DNA of 64,000 nucleotides from Acidobacteriota bacterium (GTDB lineage: Bacteria > Acidobacteriota > Terriglobia > Acidiferrales > UBA7541). The notes beneath the pieces are model-generated. The model was not told the DNA's origin and did no database searches. It saw only the letters and a program-made list of their open reading frames with translations. The translations under genes and the position numbers were made by a program. Numbering within the stretch: position 1 is the first letter of the stretch; each line of letters starts with the position of its first letter. This document shows positions 8,954 through 16,713 of this stretch, piece after piece. The stretch lies in the NCBI GenBank assembly GCA_003224055.1, contig QHYE01000046.1, positions 1-64,000 on the forward strand, in the 5' to 3' direction.

Positions 8954-9110
8954 CTCCCCACCCCCCGTGTTTTTGAAAGAATGTGATTCCATTGGGGTTA
9001 GCTGTGATTTCAAAGGGCTTATTTGAGCGTCCGTCTTTCAGCGGAGAACTGAACTGCCCTCTACCCCCACCCCCGTGTTTTTTGCAAGTGTTGATTCTAA
9101 AGAACTTAGG
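8954..9110 (+). repeat. Imperfect direct repeat of a C-rich element
   Basis: Two copies of a C-run (CCCCACCCCC with one optional extra C) followed by GTGTTTTT, a GATTC-containing stretch and a GGGG/TTAG end lie at about 8954-9000 and 9061-9110. The second copy is more diverged after the T run. They fall in a gene-free stretch (8873-9342). The function is unknown; the pattern looks like a dispersed intergenic element rather than a terminator. Confidence 0.55.
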
Positions 9111-9207
9111 GGACGAGACTTCGGCTAAAACCCGACAAAACGCGGTGTTCGTCCAGAAGTGCGGATTCTGAGGGACTTAACCGCGAAACCAGCCAATAAA
9201 ACAAAAA

Positions 9208-9226
9208 CGCCAGCAAGATGCTGGCG
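9208..9226. repeat. REP-like hairpin
   Basis: A perfect 7-base stem, CGCCAGC and GCTGGCG, with loop AAGAT, preceded by an A-run and followed by CTACGGG. The layout (GC stem, short A/G loop, trailing CTAC) recurs at 11590-11605 with a different stem, suggesting a family of mobile palindromes. Confidence 0.6.
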
Positions 9227-9342
9227 CTACGGGCTGCGATCAAGATTATTCCTAGACGTTACTGTACTTGAACGATTAGTCTCTGTCAAGGAGAAATCGG
9301 AGGAGTTTGCGATTGGCCGATTGCTGATGGAAAGCGGATTTA

Positions 9343-9528
9343 TCAATCCGTATGACCGCCGCGAGCTCTCTTCTTCTCCATCGCCTCAGCCGCGGAAAGC
9401 TTCCGCTCTACGTGTGGTTCTGTGCGAGGGCTACCTGAATGCAGCAAACAGGGCTCCCCAGCACCGACACCGCAGGTGGGACAAGGGACGGATGACAACT
9501 GCTCCGGCGTCAAGTCGCTCATCTTCAT
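9343..9528 (-). CDS. Small zinc-finger-like protein
   Basis: A 61-residue protein. CPTCGVGAGEPCLLHSG plus a following His (EPHVER) resembles the Cys-rich signature seen in small phage and actinobacterial zinc-finger proteins (CPTCG-x-PG-x-PC-x-H-x-G-x-PR). A longer reading frame reaches 9684, but the part upstream of 9528 has no family character and no ribosome site. Starts at 9528 and 9522 are both possible. Possible roles are nucleic-acid binding or phage-derived; neither is shown. Confidence 0.6.
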   Translation of the reverse strand: MKMSDLTPEQLSSVPCPTCGVGAGEPCLLHSGSPRTEPHVERKLSAAEAMEKKRARGGHTD

Positions 9529-9768
9529 TCGGATAGGGTAGGATAAAACAAGCTCAAGAACTGTTCGCTTTGGTACAGTTTCGGGAACAGAGCCTACCAC
9601 CAGGTACTGGATTGCAAGCGACAAAGGGGTATCTCGACAGTACCGTACTCTGCGAGCACTAGACAAACCTGTCCGGAATCGCACATAAATTTCGCACGAA
9701 GTCTGCTATTCATTTGCTCGTGAAAACGGCACCCCACTAAGCTCAACAGCGGGGTCTTTGAGACCGCC

Positions 9769-10458
9769 ATGACTCGCCAGGGCCAGCGGTCTTTTCAAGC
9801 TGCGGTATTTCTAACAAAAATGGGCGCGAAAAGCGTTATCGCACTATTTCGCGAGGGGCAGGCCATCTGCTCACAGGGCGACGCCGGCAAGCAAGTGTTC
9901 TATATCGAGAAGGGGCAAGTGAAAGTCACAGTAAAGTCGAAGCGCGGTAAGGAGACGGTCCTCGCGATTCTCCATCGTGGAGACTACCTGGGTGCGGGAT
10001 GCATGACGGGTCAAACTTTCCTCACGGCGACCACTACCGCACTCACACGATGTACGATCCTGGTCATCGAAAAGAAGGAGATGACGCGCGCGCTCCACAA
10101 TGGTCATGAGTTCTCAGACCATTTCATCGGCTGCCTGCTTGGACGGAACATCCCGATCGAAGAGGACCTAATCGACCAACACTTATGCTCCTGTGAGGAA
10201 CGGCTGGCTCGTGCCCTATTGCTAATCGCCCGCTACGACAAGATACGCAAGCCAACCGCGGTCATCCCGAAAATCAATCATGGGACGCTCGGGGGATTGA
10301 TTGGTTCAACCCGCAGCCGGGTCTGCTATTTTATGAATAAGTTCAAGAAGCTTGGGTACATCGAGTATGGGGAACGACTACGAGTTCACAATTCTTCGCT
10401 CAGCGGGGTCTTGAAGGACTCGATATTCGCCGATCTGCATGCTTCTCGGCCGAACTGA
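9769..10458 (+). CDS. Crp/Fnr-family transcriptional regulator (paralogue 1)
   Basis: A 229-residue regulator. The N-terminal cyclic-nucleotide-like beta roll shows FREGQAICSQGD, FYIEKGQVKV and ILHRGDYLGAGC; the C-terminal winged helix shows LGGLIGSTRSRVCYFMNKF. The Arg/Ser pattern expected for cAMP contact is not clear, and there is no N-terminal Fe-S Cys cluster, so the ligand is unknown. It is close in sequence to the genes at 45710 and 46552, sharing EEDLIDQ, SRVxxFMNKF and RLARxLLL stretches. It stands alone between repeats and small genes. Confidence 0.9.
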   Translation: MTRQGQRSFQAAVFLTKMGAKSVIALFREGQAICSQGDAGKQVFYIEKGQVKVTVKSKRGKETVLAILHRGDYLGAGCMTGQTFLTATTTALTRCTILVIEKKEMTRALHNGHEFSDHFIGCLLGRNIPIEEDLIDQHLCSCEERLARALLLIARYDKIRKPTAVIPKINHGTLGGLIGSTRSRVCYFMNKFKKLGYIEYGERLRVHNSSLSGVLKDSIFADLHASRPN

Positions 10459-10691
10459 ACACCGGGGCAACTTGGGCGCAAAAGAGCCTGATGCATCTTA
10501 GCCAGCAGCCAATTCCCAAACGCGCTGCACGGGTGGCCGCTGTGACCCCTTCGTTCGACGGGGCTTCAGAACCATTATCCAATTTTGTACAGGTCGAGTG
10601 TAGAATTCTTGGAGTGTGGGACACTCCCGCCCGCATTTTAAGCGTGTTTCAGCCTCTCGATTCTGTTCTGTTTTACATATGGTTAGGGGCG

Positions 10692-10697
10692 TATACT
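10692..10697 (+). promoter_or_regulatory. -10 box for a probable leaderless mRNA
   Basis: TATACT lies six bases before ATG 10704, so transcription would start at about the A of the start codon. A weak -35 (TTTACA or CTGTTT) lies 14-18 bases upstream. No ribosome site precedes the ATG. Confidence 0.5.
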
Positions 10698-10703
10698 GCG
10701 CCC

Positions 10704-10910
10704 ATGCCACGCAAGCTGGTGTGGACTGAGAAGCAGAACTTTCAGGGCTTCGGTTGCTCCGAGTGCAACTGGGTGTTTAAGCCTTCTGGCGCGCCCCTTC
10801 ACGAATCACTGGATGAAATGAAGGAGAAGTATGAAGGCCAGGGCGACAAAGAGTTTTCTGCCCACGTTTGTGCCAAGCACTCAAGAGCCAGGAGGCCAAA
10901 GACTGGATAG
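10704..10910 (+). CDS. Small Cys/His protein, possible zinc binder
   Basis: A 68-residue protein. CSECNW and a later HVCAKH give four potential metal ligands; the rest is charged (SLDEMKEKYEGQGDKEFSAH). The frame is open further upstream to 10491, but that part lacks codon character, and the -10 box at 10692 argues for start at 10704. The function is unknown. Confidence 0.6.
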   Translation: MPRKLVWTEKQNFQGFGCSECNWVFKPSGAPLHESLDEMKEKYEGQGDKEFSAHVCAKHSRARRPKTG

Positions 10911-10953
10911 GTCGCAGCGGTCATCAAGGACATTGCAGGCACAGGCCACAAAC

Positions 10954-11160
10954 ATGCGAGACGAAGACTGGATCAAAACACTAGAAGACGCCAGAAGAGT
11001 GAAATTCATCTACCAAGAACTGCCGGAAGACGGGGCGTTTATCACCGCGCAAATTGAAGGTAATGAGGTCGTCTATTCGATCGTATTGACCAAAGCAAGA
11101 AACCCGCTTAGTCGTGAAGAAGTTGAAAACCGTTTCAAGAGTGAGCTTTCAAAGAAGTAG
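10954..11160 (+). CDS. Hypothetical small protein
   Basis: A 68-residue acidic and amphipathic protein (MRDEDWIKTLEDARR...RFKSELSKK). There is no recognised domain. Codon use looks like its neighbours, but the ribosome site is weak and the upstream in-frame extension (to 10831) overlaps the preceding gene out of frame. It may be translated from the same transcript as 10704. Confidence 0.4.
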   Translation: MRDEDWIKTLEDARRVKFIYQELPEDGAFITAQIEGNEVVYSIVLTKARNPLSREEVENRFKSELSKK

Positions 11161-11198
11161 TAACACTTAATTTGGGACCCTAGCCGCGGACCCGCCGT

Positions 11199-11426
11199 TT
11201 ACTTGGGGGCAGTGACGAGTTTGCTGGCAGAGGAGGCGGCACGTTGCTCGGCGCGTCTTTCTTGTTCGATGTGCGGGGTGCACTCGGCAATTTCGTCATC
11301 GAGGTCCTTGATTTCGCGGGCGAGGTGAAAATTTTGGGGATCTTTCGAATACGTTTCGAAGAGCGAGTTTCTCCGGGCTTTCAAATCGTCACGTTTTTTC
11401 TTCCAGAGACTGGCAACTGCCACCAT
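11199..11426 (-). CDS. Hypothetical small coiled-coil protein
   Basis: A 75-residue, strongly charged protein with heptad-like spacing (LWKKKRDDLKARRNSLFETY, REIKDLDDEIAECTPHIEQE), probably a helical hairpin. No family is recognised. It is convergent with 10954. Confidence 0.5.
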   Translation of the reverse strand: MVAVASLWKKKRDDLKARRNSLFETYSKDPQNFHLAREIKDLDDEIAECTPHIEQERRAEQRAASSASKLVTAPK

Positions 11427-11812
11427 GGGTTAAACCTCGCAACCAGTGTGCGCTCTTTTATCGTTTGCCGATAGAGGCATAAAGCGGTGTGTTTAGATTC
11501 GCACGCAAAGGTTCCAGTGGCTGTGATGCAAGATGGGACAGAAGCACACAGTCAGGAATGGCTGTGCCGCGCAGGAAAAGAAAGAAGCACCGGTCTGAAG
11601 ACCGGCCACTACAACGGAGCTGGCAGCGATGCGGGCGCTACAGTTGGTACTCTTCCGCCGCGTAGGCCGGAGTTGAGGTTGCCGCTGCAAAAGCGGGAAC
11701 CGAGCTGCCACACTCCTCTCCAGAAACTTGTTGATAAGTTCTTTCGAATCAACAAATCGGTCCCGACAAGTTTCTGGCACTAGCGACGCGTCGAAGACGC
11801 AGTCGGGGCTAA
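11427..11812. other. Gene-free region with palindromes
   Basis: Contains a REP-like palindrome at 11590-11605 (CCGGTCTGAAGACCGG, followed by CCACTAC) and a second structured element: CCAGAAACTTGT (11720-11731) and ACAAGTTTCTGG (11766-11777) are perfect 12-base inverted repeats separated by 34 bases. Reading frames through here follow the repeats and are not supported as genes. The 12-base pair could end the minus-strand ABC operon transcript, but it lacks a T-tract. Confidence 0.55.
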
Positions 11813-13027
11813 TCAGGAGCGGAAGAGGACAGATTCGCGCTGGAACATTTTGATAGCGAGGAAGAGGGCGGCGGCGGCGTAGACGCAGGTCGAGGTGAAA
11901 ATGATGGCGATGAAATTCCAGTGGTAGGTGCCGGCGACAAGCTCTTTGCAGAGAAGGCTGACGTTGAGGATAGGAATGAGCGAAAGTTCGGGAGTAAGCT
12001 CGACGCCGGGAAGCATGGCGGCGACGGCAGGGATGATGACGACAAAGGTCATCGGCGTGAGATAGCTCTGGGCCTCTTTGTAGGTCTTGGCGAAGAGAGC
12101 GATGGTCATCAAGGTGGCGGAGAACAGAACGGCGACGGGAAGAGCCATGAGGAAGACGGAGATGACCGTTTTGGGTCCGAGCTTGAGGAGAAGTCCCGAG
12201 GCCGCGGCGCGTCCGCCTGCAGATTGTGCAGTGTAGTGGGCCAAGACGGAGAAAGAAACGCCCATCGACAAGACGGAGAGAGCGGCCGTACCCAGTGCGG
12301 CCGTGAGGACCAGAAAAAATTTGCCCAGGACGAGATGCATGCGAGAGATGGGACTGGAAAGGATGGTTTCCATTGTGCCGCGCTCTTTTTCGCCAGCGGT
12401 GAGGTCCATGGCGGGATACATCGCGCCGCTCATGCAGAGAAGGATGACCATATAACCGATGATGCCGCCGAAAGCGGCGCCGCTGACTTTTTCGGGAGGC
12501 GCGACGTTTTCCTGCTTCACGTCAAAAGGTCTGAGAACGGTTTCCGGGAGATTCTTGGCCGCGAGACGTTCCTTGACCACCTTATCGCGGTAGTCCTTCA
12601 AGTACTTTTCGACCTTTTCGCTCGCGAATTCGGATTTCAATTCTCCTTGATAGTTATAAATTTTGACGGTGTCTGATTTCTCCTGAGCAACGTCGGACTG
12701 GAAGCCTGCGGGGATCTCCACTGCGGCGCGGATTTCCTTATTGATGATCTGGTCTTTCCAGCCAGGGGTCGCGGGAACAATCTCGATTTTGTCGAGCTTC
12801 TTGAGTCCTTCGACAACGGCAGGAGAATCTTCGCCGCCACGAAGCATGACCTTGGGGATTTCTTCCTTGGCTTTGCCGACCAAGGTTACAGCCAGCGCGC
12901 CGAAACCCACGCTGAGAACGGGAAATAGAAAGAGCGGAACGAGAATCGTGGAAATCAGAGTGCGGCGATCGCGGAGGGCTTCGGTGAGTTCTTTTCGATA
13001 GACGATGCCGATGTTGCGCAGGGACAT
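11813..13027 (-). CDS. natB: ABC-2 type exporter permease (NatB-like)
   Basis: A 404-residue membrane protein. It begins with the cytoplasmic IVYRKELTEALRDRRTL signature and a first transmembrane helix, then a large extracellular domain (about 45-210) and five or six helices at the C-terminal half (about 222-395). EKERGTMETILSSPISR, between helices 2 and 3, is the coupling region typical of NatB/ABC-2 permeases. It lies one base after the ATPase gene, so the pair forms an exporter; NatAB moves Na+ in Bacillus, but the substrate here is not readable. Confidence 0.87.
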   Translation of the reverse strand: MSLRNIGIVYRKELTEALRDRRTLISTILVPLFLFPVLSVGFGALAVTLVGKAKEEIPKVMLRGGEDSPAVVEGLKKLDKIEIVPATPGWKDQIINKEIRAAVEIPAGFQSDVAQEKSDTVKIYNYQGELKSEFASEKVEKYLKDYRDKVVKERLAAKNLPETVLRPFDVKQENVAPPEKVSGAAFGGIIGYMVILLCMSGAMYPAMDLTAGEKERGTMETILSSPISRMHLVLGKFFLVLTAALGTAALSVLSMGVSFSVLAHYTAQSAGGRAAASGLLLKLGPKTVISVFLMALPVAVLFSATLMTIALFAKTYKEAQSYLTPMTFVVIIPAVAAMLPGVELTPELSLIPILNVSLLCKELVAGTYHWNFIAIIFTSTCVYAAAALFLAIKMFQRESVLFRS

Positions 13028-13028
13028 G

Positions 13029-13784
13029 TCAATGGGTCTCCGAGGCGGCGTAAAGGGGCGCGACGACTTTAACGAAGATTTCCTCGAGGTCGCGCTCGGC
13101 GTATTTTTCGCGGAGTTGTGGGAGAGAGCCTTCGGTTAGGAGTTTGCCGGACTGGATGATGCCGATGGTGTCGCAGAGTTTTTCGACTTCGCTCATGATG
13201 TGGGTGGAGAAGATGACGGTCTTGCCGTTGTCGCGGCATTCGCGGATGAAAGCGGTGATGGTGCGGGCGGTCATGATGTCGAGGCCGTTGGTGGGCTCAT
13301 CGAAAATCATGACGGGGGGATCGTGGACGAGGGTGCGGGCGATGGAGGTCTTCTGTTTCATACCGGTGGAGAGTTTGTCGCAGCGGCGGTCGCGGAATTC
13401 GTTCATGTCCAGGCGATTGAAAATGTCGTCCACCCGCCTTTTCAGAGTGTTTTCGTCTAAGCCATTGAGGCGGCCAAAGTATTCGACCATTTCCTGCGAG
13501 GTGAGTCGAGGGTAGAGAGCCGTGGCGGTGGAGAGAAAGCCGACGTTGGCGCGGACTTTTTCTGGCTGCTCGACGACGTCGTAGCCAAAGACCGTGGCAG
13601 TGCCATCGGTGGGCTCGAGAATGGTGGCGAGCATGCGGAGCGTGGTGGTTTTGCCAGCGCCGTTGGCGCCGAGAAGGCCGTAAATCTTGCCCGGTTGGCA
13701 GGTGAAGCTAACGTTGTCGACGGCGCGGATTTCGCCGCGCTTCTTGTCCTGGAAGCGCTTGGACAGGCCACGAGCCTCAATCAT
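13029..13784 (-). CDS. natA: ABC exporter ATP-binding protein (NatA-like)
   Basis: A 251-residue ATPase: Walker A GANGAGKTTT, signature LSTGMKQK, Walker B VMIFDEPTNGLD, and His switch IFSTH. The start at ATG 13784 is preceded by GAGAGG at a good distance; an in-frame GTG at 13832 is less likely. It sits directly upstream of the NatB-like permease. The SxxxKxF start and the C-terminal ILTEGSLPQLREKY stretch are usual for ABC-2 ATPases. Confidence 0.92.
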   Translation of the reverse strand: MIEARGLSKRFQDKKRGEIRAVDNVSFTCQPGKIYGLLGANGAGKTTTLRMLATILEPTDGTATVFGYDVVEQPEKVRANVGFLSTATALYPRLTSQEMVEYFGRLNGLDENTLKRRVDDIFNRLDMNEFRDRRCDKLSTGMKQKTSIARTLVHDPPVMIFDEPTNGLDIMTARTITAFIRECRDNGKTVIFSTHIMSEVEKLCDTIGIIQSGKLLTEGSLPQLREKYAERDLEEIFVKVVAPLYAASETH

Positions 13785-13931
13785 CGGAAAACCTCTCGCT
13801 GGGTGTTGCTTAGACAGGGTAAAGGCGTTCACAGTTTACTACGCAAGGGAGGGGGAAATGTTACGAGGACACGGATTTGGAAAATGGAAAAGAGAAAATG
13901 GAAAATTGGAAACAGAAACCTCTCGCGGTGG

Positions 13932-14117
13932 TTAGCCTTTGTGACAGTTGGGGCACTGCTTGGCATCAAACCGATCTGGCGTGACGCGGAACATATTGTT
14001 GCACTGTATGCAGACGCGGTGAATGACAGAGCTGACGACTGCGCCGGGCTGGAGTGGCTTATTGGCCTCCGCAGGATGGGAAGTGGCGGTTTTTTCTGAC
14101 GTATTCTCTGTGGACAT
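13932..14117 (-). CDS. Small zinc-ribbon protein
   Basis: A 61-residue protein with two CxxC pairs (CIQC and CPNC, 17 residues between them), giving a zinc-ribbon-like four-Cys site at the C-terminus. The N-terminal half is polar and probably disordered. No function is known. It is the third such small Cys protein in the first 15 kb. Confidence 0.6.
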   Translation of the reverse strand: MSTENTSEKTATSHPAEANKPLQPGAVVSSVIHRVCIQCNNMFRVTPDRFDAKQCPNCHKG

Positions 14118-14381
14118 GGCAGGATTCTAGCACGCGGAGAGCTGCGCACAAGGGAAACTCAGCGGCATCCCGACGGTACGCAAATTGCATCTTTACAGTG
14201 GGCAAGCACAGAAGCTGCATCCTATATAGAGAAAGCCGCGCGGCTCTTGCTAGAATGAAGTGATTTGGCGTTTACCCGCGTGGGCCAGCAAGCCAGGGAC
14301 AAGTACGAGAGCGCTTCAGGGGAAGGCTGCGCCCTTGTGCGCATCCGATGGCGCGCGGAAGACTGCATAGAATAGGAACGA

Positions 14382-15668
14382 ATGGACCGGCGACTGCGAA
14401 ATCGAATCTTGCTCTGCCTGCTGGTCGCGGGAGTGCTAGCGTTCGTGTTGATTGAGCTGAGCGGGCGGAAACCGGCGGCGAAGATTTCCGCGGTGATGCC
14501 CACGCGGGAAAATCTGGCATCGTCGATCGCCAGCAACGGAAAAGTGGAGCCGATCGAGCCGTACGTGATGCGAGCGCAACTGGATACGTTTGTGGAGAAG
14601 GTACACGCAAAAGAAGGACAACAGGTTAAGAAGGGGCAGCTGCTGCTGGAATTGAACGTGAAGGATGCGTCGGCGCAACTTTCCGAGGCGCAGTCGAAGC
14701 TCCTGCGCGCGCAGGAGGACCTGCGAGCAGCGAAGGCGGGAGGCAGAACGGATTCCGCGGCGCAGGTGACGGGCGATCTGGCGAAAATGCAAGCGGAGCG
14801 AGACCGTCTGCAGAAGAATCACGAAGCGTTGCTGAGGTTGATCGCGCAACAAGCGGCTACGCAGGACGAACTTGCGGCGAACGACCTGGGGCTGGCGAAA
14901 GCGCAAGCGGAAGTGACGCGGCTGGCGGCGGCGAAGCAGGAGTTTGACCGCGGGGTGCGACTGGATGCGGAACGCACGGCGCTACAGGTGCAACAAGCGC
15001 AGCACGAAGTGGCGGCGCTGCAAGACAAGGTTCGGAATGGCTGGATCACCGCGCCGGTGGATGGGACGCTGTATTCGCAGCCGGCGAAGGCCGGGGATTT
15101 CGTGAAGCTGGGGGACTTGCTGGCGGAGATGGCGGACCTGCACAAAGTTCGCGTGCGGGTGTTTATCGACGAGCCGGAACTGGGCGCGCTGGAACCAAAT
15201 CAGCCTGTGAAGATTACCTGGGATGCGCTGCCCAACCAGAGCTGGGCGGGGAAGACGGAAATTATTCCGAAGCAGGTGGTGGCGCGCGGATCGCGGAGCG
15301 TGGGCGAACTGCTCTGCTCGGTGAACAACGATAAGCTAGAGCTGCTGCCGAACACGAATGTGAACGTGCGGATCAATTCGAAGGAACGTCTCGGCGTGTT
15401 GGCGGTGCCGCGCGGAGCGGTCGAGGCCCAGGGCGGGCGGCGGTACGTGTTCGTGGTGAAGAAAAACCAGTTAGGCGTGGGCAAATCGATACTGGAGAAG
15501 CGGGAGATTCACGTGGGCATCGCGGACGCGACGAGTTATGAGGTGGTGAGCGGGCTGCAGGAAGGGGAGATGGTGGCGCTGCCGGGAGATGTGGACCTGC
15601 GCGACGGGATGTATGTGATCGTGGTGAATACGGAAGTTGCGAATTTCCGAGGGAATTCGAATGGTTAA
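14382..15668 (+). CDS. MacA/HlyD-type periplasmic adaptor (membrane-fusion) protein
   Basis: A 428-residue protein with one N-terminal membrane anchor (about 9-27). A lipoyl half-motif at about 60-85 (VHAKEGQQVKKGQLLLEL), a long alpha-helical hairpin (about 90-215), the second lipoyl half (GWITAPVDGTLYSQPAKAGD) and beta-barrel and membrane-proximal domains follow. It would bridge an inner-membrane MacB-like permease and the TolC-like channel encoded downstream. It overlaps the TPR gene by eight bases. AGGAACG before the ATG is the ribosome site. Confidence 0.9.
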   Translation: MDRRLRNRILLCLLVAGVLAFVLIELSGRKPAAKISAVMPTRENLASSIASNGKVEPIEPYVMRAQLDTFVEKVHAKEGQQVKKGQLLLELNVKDASAQLSEAQSKLLRAQEDLRAAKAGGRTDSAAQVTGDLAKMQAERDRLQKNHEALLRLIAQQAATQDELAANDLGLAKAQAEVTRLAAAKQEFDRGVRLDAERTALQVQQAQHEVAALQDKVRNGWITAPVDGTLYSQPAKAGDFVKLGDLLAEMADLHKVRVRVFIDEPELGALEPNQPVKITWDALPNQSWAGKTEIIPKQVVARGSRSVGELLCSVNNDKLELLPNTNVNVRINSKERLGVLAVPRGAVEAQGGRRYVFVVKKNQLGVGKSILEKREIHVGIADATSYEVVSGLQEGEMVALPGDVDLRDGMYVIVVNTEVANFRGNSNG

Positions 15669-16656
15669 GGTGGGAAAAGGATTTTTGACAATCTTGCTGA
15701 TAGCGAGCGCGGCGATGGCGGCGACGAGCGTCAAGCAAGATGCGGATCTTGAAGCGGGGCGGCGTGCGTTCGAGGCCAGCGACTATGCGAAGGCCATTCA
15801 GCCGCTGCAAGCGGCGGCGGCCAAAGATCCGCGAAACGGAGATGTGCACCTGCTGTTGGCGAAGAGTTATTTGGAGATGGAACAGCTAGACGCGGCAATC
15901 AGAAGTGCCGAGAAGGCCGTGGCTATCGATCCGCAGAGTTCGACATACCATGAATGGCTTGGGAAGGCCTACGGCGAAAAGGCCGATAAGGCAAGCTGGC
16001 CCCCTACGAGAATATCGCTGGCGAAGAAAACGGCCAGGGAATTCGAGGGGGCCGTGAAGCTTGATGCCAAGAATTTCTCCGCCCGGCAGGCGTTGATCGA
16101 ATTTTATTGCAGCGCTCCGGGATTTGTCGGAGGGGGAGAGGAAAAGGCGCCGCCCCAAATCCAGCAGCTAGCCGAGATGGATGTCGCGGAGGGGCACTAT
16201 GCCGCGGGAAATTGCCGGCGGCAGAAAAAGGATTATGCGACAGCGGACAAGGAATTTACGAAGGCGCTGGAGAGCGAGCCCAAGTCCGCGGAGCTAATTT
16301 ACGATATCGGCGATTATGCGGTGAAGCGAAGCCAGCCGGACAAGCTGCTTGCGGTGGCGAGCGCCGGGGAGCGCGTCGCGCCCGGCGACCCGAGGCGGCG
16401 CTTCTACCGCGGGGTGGCGCTGGTCTTGAAGAAAGAAGATCCCGGTGAAGCGGAGCGCTTGCTGCGGGAGTACGCGCAAGAAGCGCCGATGCGGACGGGA
16501 TATCCGCGGCCAGCGGCCGCTCATGCCTGGTTGGGGCAACTCTACGAAAATGAGAACAGGCTGGAAGATGCGGTGAAAGAATATGAAACCGCGTTGAAGC
16601 TCGACCCCAAGAACAAGATGGCGCAGGAAGCGTTGAAACGGCTCAAGAAACGCTGA
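15661..16656 (+). CDS. Exported tetratricopeptide-repeat protein
   Basis: A 331-residue protein with a signal peptide (TILLIASAAMAA). TPR units are seen at about 20-55 (AGRRAFEASDYAKAIQPL), 55-90, about 185-215 (KKDYATADKEFTKALESEPKS) and the C-terminus (ENRLEDAVKEYETALKLDPKN). The start at 15661 lies inside the end of the adaptor gene and is served by GAGGG eight bases before, so the two are coupled. A TPR protein within an efflux cluster may assemble or stabilise the pump; this is inferred from position. Confidence 0.85.
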   Translation: MVKVGKGFLTILLIASAAMAATSVKQDADLEAGRRAFEASDYAKAIQPLQAAAAKDPRNGDVHLLLAKSYLEMEQLDAAIRSAEKAVAIDPQSSTYHEWLGKAYGEKADKASWPPTRISLAKKTAREFEGAVKLDAKNFSARQALIEFYCSAPGFVGGGEEKAPPQIQQLAEMDVAEGHYAAGNCRRQKKDYATADKEFTKALESEPKSAELIYDIGDYAVKRSQPDKLLAVASAGERVAPGDPRRRFYRGVALVLKKEDPGEAERLLREYAQEAPMRTGYPRPAAAHAWLGQLYENENRLEDAVKEYETALKLDPKNKMAQEALKRLKKR

Positions 16657-16713
16657 AAAATGAGCCATGGCTGTGACCCTTCGAATTCCCGCAAAAAATA
16701 GCGGTGCGACGCG

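Noticed and set aside
9159-9536. A 125-codon plus-strand frame in the repeat region
   Set aside because: It reads through the REP-like hairpin and is antisense to the better-supported zinc-finger-like gene at 9343.
11493-11780. A 95-codon minus-strand frame upstream of the ABC operon end
   Set aside because: Its sequence is largely the REP-like palindrome and the 12-base inverted repeat; not a real gene.
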